This document shows positions 35,101 to 46,742 of a stretch of DNA of 64,000 nt, one piece after another. How positions within the stretch are numbered: the first letter of the stretch is position 1; each line of letters starts with the position of its first letter. Origin of the DNA: Ophiura sarsii. Its lineage: Eukaryota; Echinodermata; Ophiuroidea; Amphilepidida; Ophiuridae. The stretch lies in NCBI GenBank assembly GCA_035610835.1, contig CM069452.1, forward strand, positions 66,188,919 to 66,252,918. Direction: 5' to 3'. The notes under the pieces were generated by a model. It did not search any database. It had not been told where the DNA came from and saw nothing but the letters and a program-made list of their open reading frames with translations. The position numbers and the translations under genes are program-made.

Positions 35101-37159
35101 ATATACACTTTTCATCAATATTGTTATATCGTGAATAAGTATGATATATCGAAGATCAGAGTAAACGAACATATTTAAAATTCTGCACTCCATCAGTTGT
35201 TGATGTTTTGATGGATGTGGCTAAGAGCTCCTTAACCATTCTTTAAATGTTTTTATAGGTGTCAGTCACCCCACGCACGTGATAACATCACGGTCTGAAT
35301 AAGAAACCCGATATTGATCATGTCGTTCATACAAATATTGGTGGCAGATTGGCACCATTGAAATCCTAAAGGTAACACTCTTTAACACGTGAAGGGGAAT
35401 ATAAAAATGAAACTTTACGTTTGTTCTCTGACATTACCGTCAGTATTATATTGGCGGTGAAAATTATATTTTAAATTATTGGAGTTTTAATCACCTTTGA
35501 TAAGGCGCACCCTATTATACGGACCCGACCGAGCAATTTTTATTTTCAAGTTTGCAATTTCTCTTTCGGGGATGTTGCTTTGTATTTAATCTTTTGTATT
35601 TATTTATCGACACTTATCAATTACATTGTACATACATATAATATTTTACATTAATATAGCATAATTTCTATTCATCATTATAAACATTTACTTACTTGAT
35701 CTATCCTTAAAACTGATTACAATGTATATCTTAATTTGAGAAATGCAATACGAGACGTATTCATGCTAATGTTGAATAATAAGTTATCATGTTTTTTGTA
35801 TTGTATAGTAATATGACTACAAGCTTCTTAATCCCAACATTTATGTCAGTCGTCTAACTCTGAGCTCATGCAATAATAACGCAACAACATTTGCTTTCCG
35901 TATTTAAACTTGCTAATGCACATTTTGGCCACAGAAATAATCGTATTGCTTACGTTATTACATTTCTTGTTACCCTTAAAATAACCATAAAGAATATCTG
36001 ACACTTTCACTTTTTTTCCTGTTACGTCAGAGAGTATTGTATTCATTTCTAACCATACTTTTCTGTTGCTTAAAAAAATGAAACATTTTTATTTATTTTG
36101 AATTTTATTTTAAATTGTACATTTTTTATTTTTGAAATATTTTGAAAATTTTGACCCAACGACCCTACCTTACATATCCGTTTGCCCGTACGACGGGTGT
36201 GTGTTTCGTCGCTTAAGGAATTATTCTTGTAAAACATAGTCGTGAGTGTCACACATGTCTGGCATTGTTTTATCCTCTGTGAGTCTTGATATGGTCTAAA
36301 TAATATTATATGATGATTAGCCGGATTCAGCCATGTGATAGTTTTACCGTGTGATAGTTTTATTATCACGTAGCTGAAAATTATGAGTGGCCCATCAGAT
36401 ACAACAAACGTGTATTATAGATAGTACGTCTAAATTAAACAAGGTCAAACACATATTGGATATCTTACTTGCTTATGCTATCTACGGAATAAACCATATT
36501 TGTTAAATGTGTCTGCTCATATTAAACGTGTAAGATATTATTTTAGACGTCTAACCTTAAACGTTGTTACCTTACGCGTACTATACGTGTTACCTTAGAA
36601 GTCTTTTTTGTTCCACGTTTTTATTTTGTTTCTGGTGGCCATTCATAGAAAATTGAAAACAAATATCGCATGCCGTCTGGGTGTGCAATAGTAATAGTAT
36701 AACCATATCACTCGGTTCAATTTGGATAGGTCACACTCGGCTTCGCCTCGTGCAACGGACAAATCCAAATTGGCCTTCGTAATATAGTTTTTCCTATCAC
36801 ACTCTCGGGCATTCAATATTTGTACACTAAAGATTGCATATTCTCGTTTGATATCAGTACCCCATTTACTCAAAAACGTAAAAGTGGCAGGAATTGAAAA
36901 CATAGCGTGATAACTTCGTTTAATCATCACTCTATCGACAACTTTGATAATGAACAAATGCTTAATTTGCCTGAACCTCTGTAGTTTGCCCTAAAATGAA
37001 ATGTAACATGGTAAGTAAACTATAGGATGATGTTGGGCCGGATGGCCATCTTTTAGGAAATCAGTTATTTCTATGTTAAATTTCCCCTGTGGAAATGTAT
37101 TTAAAATGAGTTTGAGATATTACGAAGTGCTTATATCATAATTCCAAGTAGTATAACAA
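35101..37159. other. interior of the large inverted repeat; no gene recognised
   Basis: A 104-codon minus-strand frame at 36643-36957 has no recognisable motif, and its composition matches the surroundings. I do not call it a gene. Confidence 0.45.
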
Positions 37160-38298
37160 GGTATCTTTAGCTGATCTTCTGCCTTTAGTAAACTGCTACC
37201 AGGGATGCTGTTTTATTATCGTGAATCATGTTACTTCAATATTTAAAATAAAAATGCCTATAGGTATACCGGAAACGTGGGACATAAAGAGAAAGCACTT
37301 CTTCAGACAGATATCATGATGATCATTAAAGAATTTAAATACAATAAAAGAATCGTCTGTAAATGAACTGTGACAAGCAAAACAGTGATTCTATTTCATA
37401 ACGTAAGAGAAATCACGTGTGTATCGTATTACCAATGAGCGATCGGACATGGTGGTTTTGTCTATTAAGGTCCTTAATGAAACGTGATGCCTAGAAAGGG
37501 TGTATTATAGCGAATTAATGCTCAGTCACGATCTTCAAACGCTCTCCAGTTAATAAACCTAAACAGCCAATGAGCTTGATAAGTACACGTCTGTAGTCGC
37601 TTATATGACGAGATTTTATTGTATTATTCTCTACACTTGTATGCACGATGGTTGTCTACACAAATACAAATCATTTATTTCAATTCGCGAAATTGTTATG
37701 CTTCCCGTAAGCAACTTTAATGTTGTTGTGCAATTGTCGTGTAATTTTACTATGAATTGGTTTTTTTCTATGGAGAACCCAGAAGCGCAAACTCTGTCAA
37801 ATTTACAAAAACTTGATCGTAGCAATCTTAATCAAGTCTTTAAAAGTGAAAAAGCAGAGGGTGAAAATCGTTTATTCCTGGGGGCGACCAACTTAAGGCT
37901 ATTACCCATAATAAAAGCTTCCTGACGTTTTATGTCAAACATGATCAATGCATTCTATGGATTAATCATTCCACGATATAGTTCCCGCGCAAATCCTTAC
38001 AGGAAAAACGTGCTTTTTGACCATTCTGCCCGATAACCATCTGGTTTTTATTGGATGGCTTGGTTTTCCGGATGGTTTCAGACTATACTGTTCAGCTATG
38101 ACGTGTCATTGGGTTTATACTCTGATGACGTTTCTCTCGTAGGTATTGTTAAAGTACTTCAACATGTCGTGACGAGATGAAAAGAACTCATCATCAACTA
38201 TGTCGCAATTTGCTTGGTTAGCTAAAGCTTTCTTTGGGTATAAACTCGGGAGCCATTTATGCGTAGACAGATGAAAGTGACATACTTATATAAGGGCA

Positions 38299-38826
38299 CA
38301 CTGTAAAACTAGTCCACGTGACTCTTACGTATAAGTGACTTGTACGTAAGACTTATACGACAGCCGCCAATATCAATGCATCACCATACGTACAAGCACA
38401 AGTAAAAATTGAATTGAATACAATGCTAATTATGTTCATCATAATATAGAAATGTTTGCGTTAGTCTCAGTTCAAATGTTATCACTTTCCATACAGCAGG
38501 CGTAATGCAGACGACGGTACCAAAAGTTCACAAAATGTTTAAAAATTGTCAACATTATTTAATTTCAGTACATATTTGGAATCACTATGAGAAATGCATT
38601 AACATAAGTACAATCATGCCTAGTATTGGTCCAGTAATCCTTGAGATAGACTTCGAAAATTGAGAAAGGTTTCTGAAAAGTCTGTTTTGTATTGGTAAAA
38701 CTAATAGCCGCGTGGTAAGTGTTGCCTGTGCATAACAATTACGACGAAGCAACATATTACTTAGGCGATTATCTTCGAAGTCTTATGCACTTATACGTAT
38801 GGGCCATACGTACTAGTTTTGCAGTG
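38299..38826. mobile_element. 528-bp TIR element hosting a nested TTAA-type MITE
   Basis: CACTGTAAAACTAGT is mirrored by ACTAGTTTTGCAGTG, followed inward by TACGTATAAGTG words at both ends. The MITE at 38483-38721 lies within. No clear target duplication. Confidence 0.75.
38483..38721. mobile_element. TTAA-type MITE, copy 4, nested in another TIR element
   Basis: The left end is CACTTTCCATACAGCAGG and the right end GCCGCGTGGTAAGTG. Orientation is opposite to copies 1-3 (TGCAGACGAC near the left end). Flanks TTAT and TTGC look like decayed TTAA. It lies inside the element at 38299-38826. Confidence 0.8.
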
Positions 38827-38990
38827 CATTCTAGCTTTTAACTCCACCAATTGTGTATATAAAACACATCGAATATATGCTTTACGAAATTATCATTTGT
38901 GTACAGGTTTCTTCACCCTTGCCGACTAGCGTTTTCAAGCATGCTTGGTCTTCTCTAAGTGTCATCTAAATGACACTTTAAAACTAATAG

Positions 38991-41900
38991 TTCTATAGTC
39001 TGTGCATGTCTTACGTTTTATACTTATAAGAATAAAACATATGTTTAGATATTAACGATACCCCGAGCGTCACTTTTATTCAAAACCGAATACCGACGTG
39101 TGTTCGTTTAAAAAGAAAAATGTCACGTTTTCTCGTTAGTACAATATGAGCACGTGCGTTGTTTTAACAATAAAACACCAACAATTCAGCGCAAGTGGGA
39201 ACACTATTTAACTTAAGGGTACAAAAGTACCCGAAACAAGGGCAACATGTTTCGAATACATGATTGCGGTACAATTTAAGTCACGAACAAGAAATACACA
39301 CACCTGAGGGTCTATTTCTGAAAATTCATACCTATAAAGTAAACACCAATTGTTGCCTCAAAAGTGTAGGCAAACGTTTGACCTCAAATAAACTAACCCT
39401 TTTTTAAATATAATTATAATAAATACAGTGATTTCAGAAGATTTTCTGTGTTCCAAAACATGGCATTCTGAACATTTATTAAAATGGCATTGATAGCGCG
39501 CCCTCAATTTTCCCGGAAATTTGGTTTTTTTGCACCAAAGTAATACTAACTACCATCTGAAACGGTTTACCTTAATTCGCAGTAAATCATGTAATATTTC
39601 ACAATTTGGTAATTTCGATGTAGATTACATTGAAATTATCTGCAGAATTCGGCACATATGGCTTCACCGGAATGTTTATCTAGCGCCACCACTTCGATCC
39701 TTTTAAATATTACGTTTCAGGGTTTTATTGTACCAATATCTATTGAAAAGATTATTTTTTTTCTTGCAAATTTCATCTTAATCGCAATGTCTCCGTGCCC
39801 CTTTAAGGTCTAATCTATAGAGTCAATGTGGTTTGCCAACTATTTAACTTTGCAGCGAAAATTGATTCAACGGTATTCGTGTAAACGTGTTAGCAATTTT
39901 TGTTGTACTTTAATTAATTAAAATAGAATTTAGAATATTGGCATGTCCACTTTGAATTAAGGCGACAACGATATTTCCTTTAATTTTTGTTGTTGAATAT
40001 ATCAGTACATTATTTTACACTGGTATAATTAAAGTTATATCATGAAAGGCGTACCGTATCTACAAAGGTCCTTTTAAAAGTGTCATCGGTTTGAATCACA
40101 TTTTAGTGTTTCTTTGACATGTTTGATTATGTTATAGTTATCAAGCACTATGAAACGTTAGTCAAGGCTTATGTTACTTTAAGACACCCTGTATTTTAGT
40201 GATGTCTGACGCACAATAGACACAGTTGCTCAGTGATATAATGTTAATTAATTAAGTCATCGTAGCATTGTTATGACAAATATTCTAATAAAGATTATAC
40301 ATACACGAAGTACTTTGAAGGACACGATTAATGACCGACTGTATCGTAAATGATTCCTGACATTGAATTCGTAATACGAGCCTCATTTTATAAACATTCG
40401 AATTTCTCCAGGCATGGAATGGCCTTTAATGTTATCTTAGCGCACACATACCTACCTTCCTTCAAGTTGTAAGGTCACATATTCCAATTGACCTGAAAAC
40501 AATGAAGAAAGTACCATTACATCGTATGTAAATACGACCATAGTCTTATAGCAATGAAATTTAGTGACACGAAGTGCCCTTAGGAGATCCTTGAGTACAT
40601 GTTCTGAAACATTACTATGTTCTTATTTAAAATAAACCGTAAAAGTGATTCCAGCTGTACAGTGTGTCTAGGGAAAGTAGAAAACTTTTATGTTTCTCAA
40701 ATCTATTGTTTTCTGCTAGCGATCACAGTCTTGATATTCAAAGCCAGAATTGATTTGCATTATAACGATAAGGTATTATCATAAGACAAGGTTTAGGGGA
40801 GAAAGTCGATCAGAAGCTTGATTGTAACAGTACCGCCCGAGCATAAAAGGTATTGACTAAACTGTTATTTTCAAATTCATTCCTGCGTTTTACCTTTCAA
40901 GGGGCACAATGTCATGTTGAATTTTTCTTATTTTAAGTAATATACTTCAGAATTCAAGTTGAACATTAAAAATTGCCATTATTGTTGTTTCTACTAAAAA
41001 ATACCCAAGCAAAAACTGATTAAAACAATGTTTTAAATATGTTGAAATACCACCCTTAACCATGTAAAATGCTGGTTGCGGCTCTACCAGCATTATTGAA
41101 TCGACGTTTTGTTGTACAAAGAGGGCTGATTTTTCTTAATCCTTATAGGTGTAAGTTCATACATGTAATACACTTGTAAAAATATACAAATCCAAGTTTT
41201 TATTATACATTTTTGTAATTGAGGGCACTGCCTCCACCAGATCTCTTAATGCCCCTTTCATTGACAGAAAATGTAGTGGTCGTGAGATTTATTTTTAGGA
41301 CATCTTGTATCGCAAACTCAGTGATCCGCTCTCAATAAGAATTTATAGTAAGCCTTGTATGTGTAACCTTGGAAACGGGAATGAGGAATTAAAGGAAATA
41401 GGAAAAACGTCTCCGACTAGAGCCAAACAAAAATGACTGCGTGAAGGTAATTAGTGGTGACGAAGAACATGAAAACTTGAAACAATGATATGACCGCGAC
41501 ATATATAAGTGGTAACACGAACGAACCGCACTGTGTAGCAATAGAAAGCTTACAGTTTAGAGAGCATGGTTGGAATCGAAATGTGTAAGAGCCGTTTTTC
41601 TTGTCTACCGGCACACCATTAACAAATCGCATTCATTCTCATACAGCAATTGCAAATCTAGTACGTGTGTATGACTTATAATAATATACTAAGTAATAGT
41701 CCGTTGGCACGGATAGGATGTTAACCCTAACTTCAAAATCGGGTATGCGGGATGTGTTATGATTGTTTCTGGGAGACTTTGTCGCGCTGATTTCAAATCT
41801 GGATAATGCCAATTCGTAGCTATTGAGCGTTATGCGAAATAAGGGGGAAAATTCTGGGAGGGGGAAATGTTCAAAAAAATATTTACAGACTCAACCGATA

Positions 41901-42256
41901 TATCAAATTATATCTCTTTGTTTAAAAAATATAGTTTGACATGTTTATGACTTATATTATGGAAGTTATGTGGCAAAGGTCAAGTTGGGGTTAAAAATAA
42001 ATGCTGTTCAAGTCACAAAAAATAAGGTTGCATATAATTGTTTGTCTCGCTTTATATATATTAGGCCTATATATTTGTTGATCCTCATTTTCATATATAT
42101 ATAGTAAAAGTTGTCATCCAAAGACATCGCTTTTGATTGATAACAAATTGATAGTGAAATTGTATTTCACGCATTAATATCATCAACCCCTTCAATCAAA
42201 ATCTATCCTCAGCACACAAAATCTACAAAACATGGTTCATTGTTAAACCAATGTAT
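38991..42256. repeat. mostly unannotated; low-copy words shared with 56140-56570
   Basis: CAGTATTTCATGTAA-type and GTGCCCCTTTAA words at 39580-39810 recur in the same order at 56170-56565, suggesting an old dispersed repeat of about 350 bp. Nothing else is supportable. Confidence 0.4.
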
Positions 42257-42811
42257 ACAGTCATCAAAAAAGTAACTATACAGGTAATAAATGGACTTCT
42301 AACTCTTAAAAATATATATCCTACCTAAAAATAGTAAACTACAAAGTTGTTGAGATATGTATCTTCTTTAATGTGAGATAATGCATGCTAGGATCGGATG
42401 GTTATTGAGGAAGTGACACTCCCAAATGTAAGGTGAAGTCCGATTTTACATTTTCACATTTTTATTTTCTACACGCGGATCCATCTACGGGTACCTTATC
42501 GATTACCGGTAGTGAAATGAAGGGATGCATGCGCAGGTTGGACAGTCGGCCGTATTGTTCCGATGGATCAATACGCCACACACACGCTACCTGTTATACT
42601 CTCCCCCGTGTTGAAATGTAAAATGTGAAAATGAAATTGTGACTTTACCTTACATTTTGGATTGTCATTTCTTCAATATTCAACCGATCTTAGCGTGCAA
42701 TATCTCATATTAAAGAAGATAAATTTCTCAACAACTTTAATATTTTTATGTAGGATATATATTTTTAGAGTTAAAAGCTCATTTATTACCTGTATACCTT
42801 TTTATGACTGT
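42257..42811. mobile_element. 555-bp foldback element with about 210-bp arms
   Basis: The left arm from ACAGTCATCAAAAAAG through TACAGGTAATAAATG to TTTTACATTTTCACA pairs with the right arm TGTGAAAATGAAA... through CATTTATTACCTGTATACC to TTTTTATGACTGT. Flanks ATGTAT (42251-42256) and ATGTAA (42812-42817) agree at 5 of 6. The unpaired centre (about 42475-42605) is GC-rich and unlike the arms. Confidence 0.82.
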
Positions 42812-43433
42812 ATGTAATAGCATGGTTCATCTGTTGCTTGTCAGATTGTTACAGAAATCAAGAATATTCATTACTTCCTAAAGGACTCTTACAATACACA
42901 GGTTAACTTGACTACATGTAGTATAAATGTAGTAGCACACCATTGTCCTTACTTTCTCAGATACACTAATTCTTATATTCCTCATCCCCTCATTGCGAAC
43001 ATGATTACCGGGTTAGTCAGAAATAAACCAACCATATTGGTCGGGGTGTATTTGCAAGAAACAAACACCTCATTGACACGTTTTACAAGTATGGTGTAAC
43101 TTCCTCATGATGAAGTAAATCCTATAAAAGGTTCAGGGGCATCTGCATCATCTATGCAACCCGCTCTGCAAGGCATATCAAGTGCTAGTAAAGGGTTGAT
43201 CTAGGCGATCGCTGACAACTTTGATACAATGATTTATTTCCCAATTGCTTTTGCGTCCAACATAGATCCTGGTACAACACACTCATTGGCTCTTCTTGCA
43301 CAAACCAAACTTCAGTAGTCCCATTGACCCTGAACAGATATCACAAGACTATGCTCTACACACTCTAGTGTTCAGCTTTACAGGTTTTTAGTAAGCCATT
43401 GTATGTAAAAAGAAGATGCATGTTGCTCAGTTT

Positions 43434-43476
<43 letters not shown>

Positions 43477-43560
43477 ATATTTATAAAGCGCGCAAATCCG
43501 CAAGAACGCTCATGGCGCATACAGAGCAACAAAAAAATCCAGCAGGATAAGAAATTAACA
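43434..43560 (-). repeat. (AAT)n microsatellite with LINE-like 3' end
   Basis: About 13 AAT units (43434-43474) are followed by AATATTTATAAAGCGCGC. Read on the minus strand this is ...GCGCTTTATAAATATT ending in (ATT)n, as seen at the 3' ends of CR1/L2-type LINEs. No coding part is seen. Confidence 0.5.
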
Positions 43561-43720
43561 AGAAAACAAACACATATAAATACTTAAAAAATACAAACAA
43601 ATATCATTAAACATGAGAATAATACACCAAAAGTGGCGGAGAGTTATCCTCCAAAAGGGCACACAGACTGATTTTGGATTTAGGAAGAGCAGAGTGTAAT
43701 GGTTTCAATAAACGTTGGTT

Positions 43721-43770
43721 CAGCGTGTTGTGTCCTTGGGCAAGGCACTTTTACCGCGCTTACAAAGTTT
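43721..43770 (+). mobile_element. SINE fragment (central domain)
   Basis: GTGTTGTGTCCTTGGGCAAG followed by GCACTTTTACCGCGCTTAC closely matches the centre of the SINE at 30140-30418. No A/B box is present in front of it. Confidence 0.6.
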
Positions 43771-44766
43771 GAATCAGTTGGCAAGAAGAACTTGGTCAGA
43801 CAGTGTTTGGTTAAGTTGCTCTTTGGTTATGTTTTCTGATAGCACCCATGCGCAAACATCTACTTACCTACTGTAAGGGCTTAACATACTCCATAACACT
43901 AAGTCGCTGAGTATACCTCAATTCTACGCTATGCATTTCAATGGCGTAAGGTTCGCGAGTCTGCGTATAATATCATGAACCTTAATACGCATGTGTGAGA
44001 GCGTGTAAGAGTTCGAGCGTTGAGGAGTATGCTCACCCCCTTAACTATAATATCCTGCACCTTCCCTGAATTTTCAATACAAGACAACCCGGCCAAACGC
44101 TTTTAGGATTAATATTCACCCAGCATTGGTCAATGACCAGACAGCGGACAAAGAGTGTTTTTCAGTACTAAATGCCATCGGCAGCAGTATAATAACGGCA
44201 GTAGAAGTGGCAATCTTGACAAACCAATAGCCCAGTAGTAGCGTACCAACACGGGCTTCCGGCCAAGTAAGGGTATCCTCATAAAGAGCTGACCGGCCTC
44301 CTGAAACAAAATTTTACACTAGGTATTTGGCTTAAGATTGCTAGTAAGTGTGCGTGCTCGCAAATCTTGGAAAGGGGTAGGGTTGCTCAAGTTAGTTTCA
44401 GTAGGGACTTCTTGCTACGGAAAGGGAAAAAATAAAAGTTGACGGATGTAATACAAATGTTCTAGGTTAAGGTTGTGTCGACAATTTGCATTAAGGTCAA
44501 ATCGACATAACAGTTTCTGAATATAACGTCCGTCAAACCGTTTCCATCACAATATCGATCACTAACATTCAAATGCATAAGGCCGTCCTTTTTGGGTACA
44601 TTTTCATTATTCTTAATTGTAAATGAAACCTCTTAGATTTACATTAAACCTATTAAAATGTTACTTTATTAAATATGTAGGAAAACACGAAGGACTGTTA
44701 CGTTCACGATGGACATGTACTTACTTATATGCATCATGTACACAATAGTCTACATACTAAATGCAT

Positions 44767-44832
44767 AGGTGTACTTTGACTAGTTCACCCTGGCAGGGTG
44801 AACTAGGCAGGGTGAACTAGCTTACACCTGTA
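44767..44832. repeat. short hairpin with repeated CAGGGTGAACTAG arm
   Basis: CTAGTTCACCCTG (44780-44792) pairs with CAGGGTGAACTAG (44794-44806). A second copy of the right arm follows at 44808-44820. Outer words AGGTGTA and TACACCT extend the pairing. Confidence 0.85.
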
Positions 44833-45728
44833 CATTTGGTGAAATAGAGTTAATGGTTAAGATGGAGAAATCTCAACCGTAGTAACAAAATTGTTTAAAC
44901 ATTGTTTTGTCACGCTTTACCCTGTTTTGAACTTAGCTATGAAGTCTCACCTTCTTTTTCATGACAAACATGTGTTATTTGCAATTTATTTAATTGTTTT
45001 AGGTAACTAAATATAAGCAAACGAATCTAGAGCTGTCGAAAAAGTTCTACCTTCCCGCAAACAAACTTTGTGGTAAATCATTGTGGCGTCGTTTTAAAGC
45101 TCCCTTAGGACACAGCCATGATGACAGTGCACATTATGATGTATATATATATGCTTCTTGTCTGTCACCCCAAGCTTGCATCAATCACGTTAAATGTTGT
45201 AATTTCATCACGTATACTTGTGATATCGTATGAGAGCTAATACACTTTTCTAATTATATCAATTACCTGCAATGTGCTAGGGCTTCTGGAACCTCCCGCT
45301 GTACAAGACAGATCATGTCATTAGGGTGAGCGATTAGGCTCATTAATGTTCAGTATAATAAGGTTTACATAATAAAATGTGAACAACTCCTCCTTGCAGT
45401 GCTTGTACTGATGAAGAACATCGATGGGATTCTCTACACACATATTATAGCTCTACTACTGTAGAGAATTTCCTATCGGCCCATTTTTACCCGCGTAAGT
45501 GTGGCTTATCTTATGAATCCAAGCTCTAGAAACACCTATGTGGATCAAACAACACACTCTCTATCTCTATACAGTCACCTTGTACTCCATACCGGTGTGT
45601 TCTGGTGTGTTCCTGGCATCGCAGGCTGCCAAACTCTCGCATTGTTAGCGTACAAGTAATATTAATAATTTGAGCAGTTTTCCTCTGGTCTTTTTACTGG
45701 TGTCGGTGGTCACCAATGTCGGGGGTGA

Positions 45729-45768
45729 GGGGGGGGGGGGGGGGGGGGGGGGGGGGAGGGGGGGGGGG
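45729..45768. repeat. poly-G tract with one A
   Basis: 28 G, one A, then 11 G. It is preceded by GGTGTCGGTGGTCACC. No TIR recognised. Confidence 0.85.
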
Positions 45769-46742
45769 CGTGATTGGCTGAGTTTCCAAGTATCCAAGAT
45801 CTATAATGTATCAGTGTATGGTTGGTGAGGGGATTGATGAAAGGGGGTTGATGAAGGGGGCTGAAGAGAGGCTCTGAAGCTGACGTACACGCTGTTACTG
45901 GAAACGGGAACCAGCATAGATATTAGGTCGTAGACCTTGTGCAGGGACGTAACAATGTGGAGCACCCGAGAAATTGTCTGAAAATAACAATCTACGAAGT
46001 AGTAAACTCAGCCTCCATTTCATGGAATGATTGTAGGAATATGAATATCAAGCAAAGAATATTTAAATGATATTCCCCAATGCATTGGGAGAGCACCAGC
46101 CAACTAAGGCTTTTTCACATGATGCCTTTTTGGAGCTCTTAAGTTTTAGAAATGAGAAATAGGAACACTGAGAACTATTTTATTAATTGATGTCAACTAA
46201 AATCTAAGAGCTCCAACGACGGATGCACTATGACATTGTATGATGCCATTATTTTGTGCATCGTCTATGGGAACCGAGACATATTGGAGACCAGATTAAG
46301 GGCATTTTGCAAAATCACAATGCATTGTGGTGGTGTCTTTAAAATCTTCTTTGAATATCAAGAGTGGTAAACATGACCATGGTAATTAAATAACAAATTG
46401 GGATTCAACGACGTAAAGGACTCCAACTTATGCTGATACGATTTGAGCATAGGAGATCAAGGACGCCACGGAGCACTCCCTAAAAAAATTGTCCTCAATT
46501 GATCCATAGATCATCAATACAGGTATGGACAAGTGGGTATTTTCTTTTGAAGCTGTGTGTGTTTCGGATCAAGATCGCTCAACGCAAAGAGCCTTGCGTA
46601 GTTTTTTCGAACTGTCATGAAATAACTTCTCAACATTGATTAATATAACGTTACTCTCGTTCCCAGCAGCTTTAAATATTTACGTATCGATTTAAAAGAT
46701 GTGCTTATATCTATCGTGCTCATGGGTTCGAGTTTAGGAGTA

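Larger units (their letters stand above)
37160..38990. repeat. large inverted repeat, right arm
   Basis: Inverted counterpart of 29280-31070, with a spacer of about 6.1 kb. A TIR element at 38299-38826 has inserted in this arm only. The outer pairing resumes beyond it (CAAGCATGCTT at about 38937 with AAGCATGCTTG at 29560). Confidence 0.8.
43771..46734. other. no gene recognised
   Basis: Apart from the short hairpin at 44.8 kb and the G tract at 45.73 kb, no long frame, SINE box or TIR was found. Confidence 0.45.

Noticed and set aside
36643..36957. 104-codon minus-strand frame
   Set aside because: No recognisable motif, ordinary composition and no splice context. Chance open frame is the simplest reading.
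37605..37925. 106-codon plus-strand frame in the right arm of the inverted repeat
   Set aside because: No domain recognised, and I could not confirm a matching open frame in the left arm.
42475..42605. Cloning-vector polylinker contamination
   Set aside because: Several 6-bp restriction palindromes cluster here, but they are not arranged as in a polylinker I recognise and the flanking arms are native-looking.
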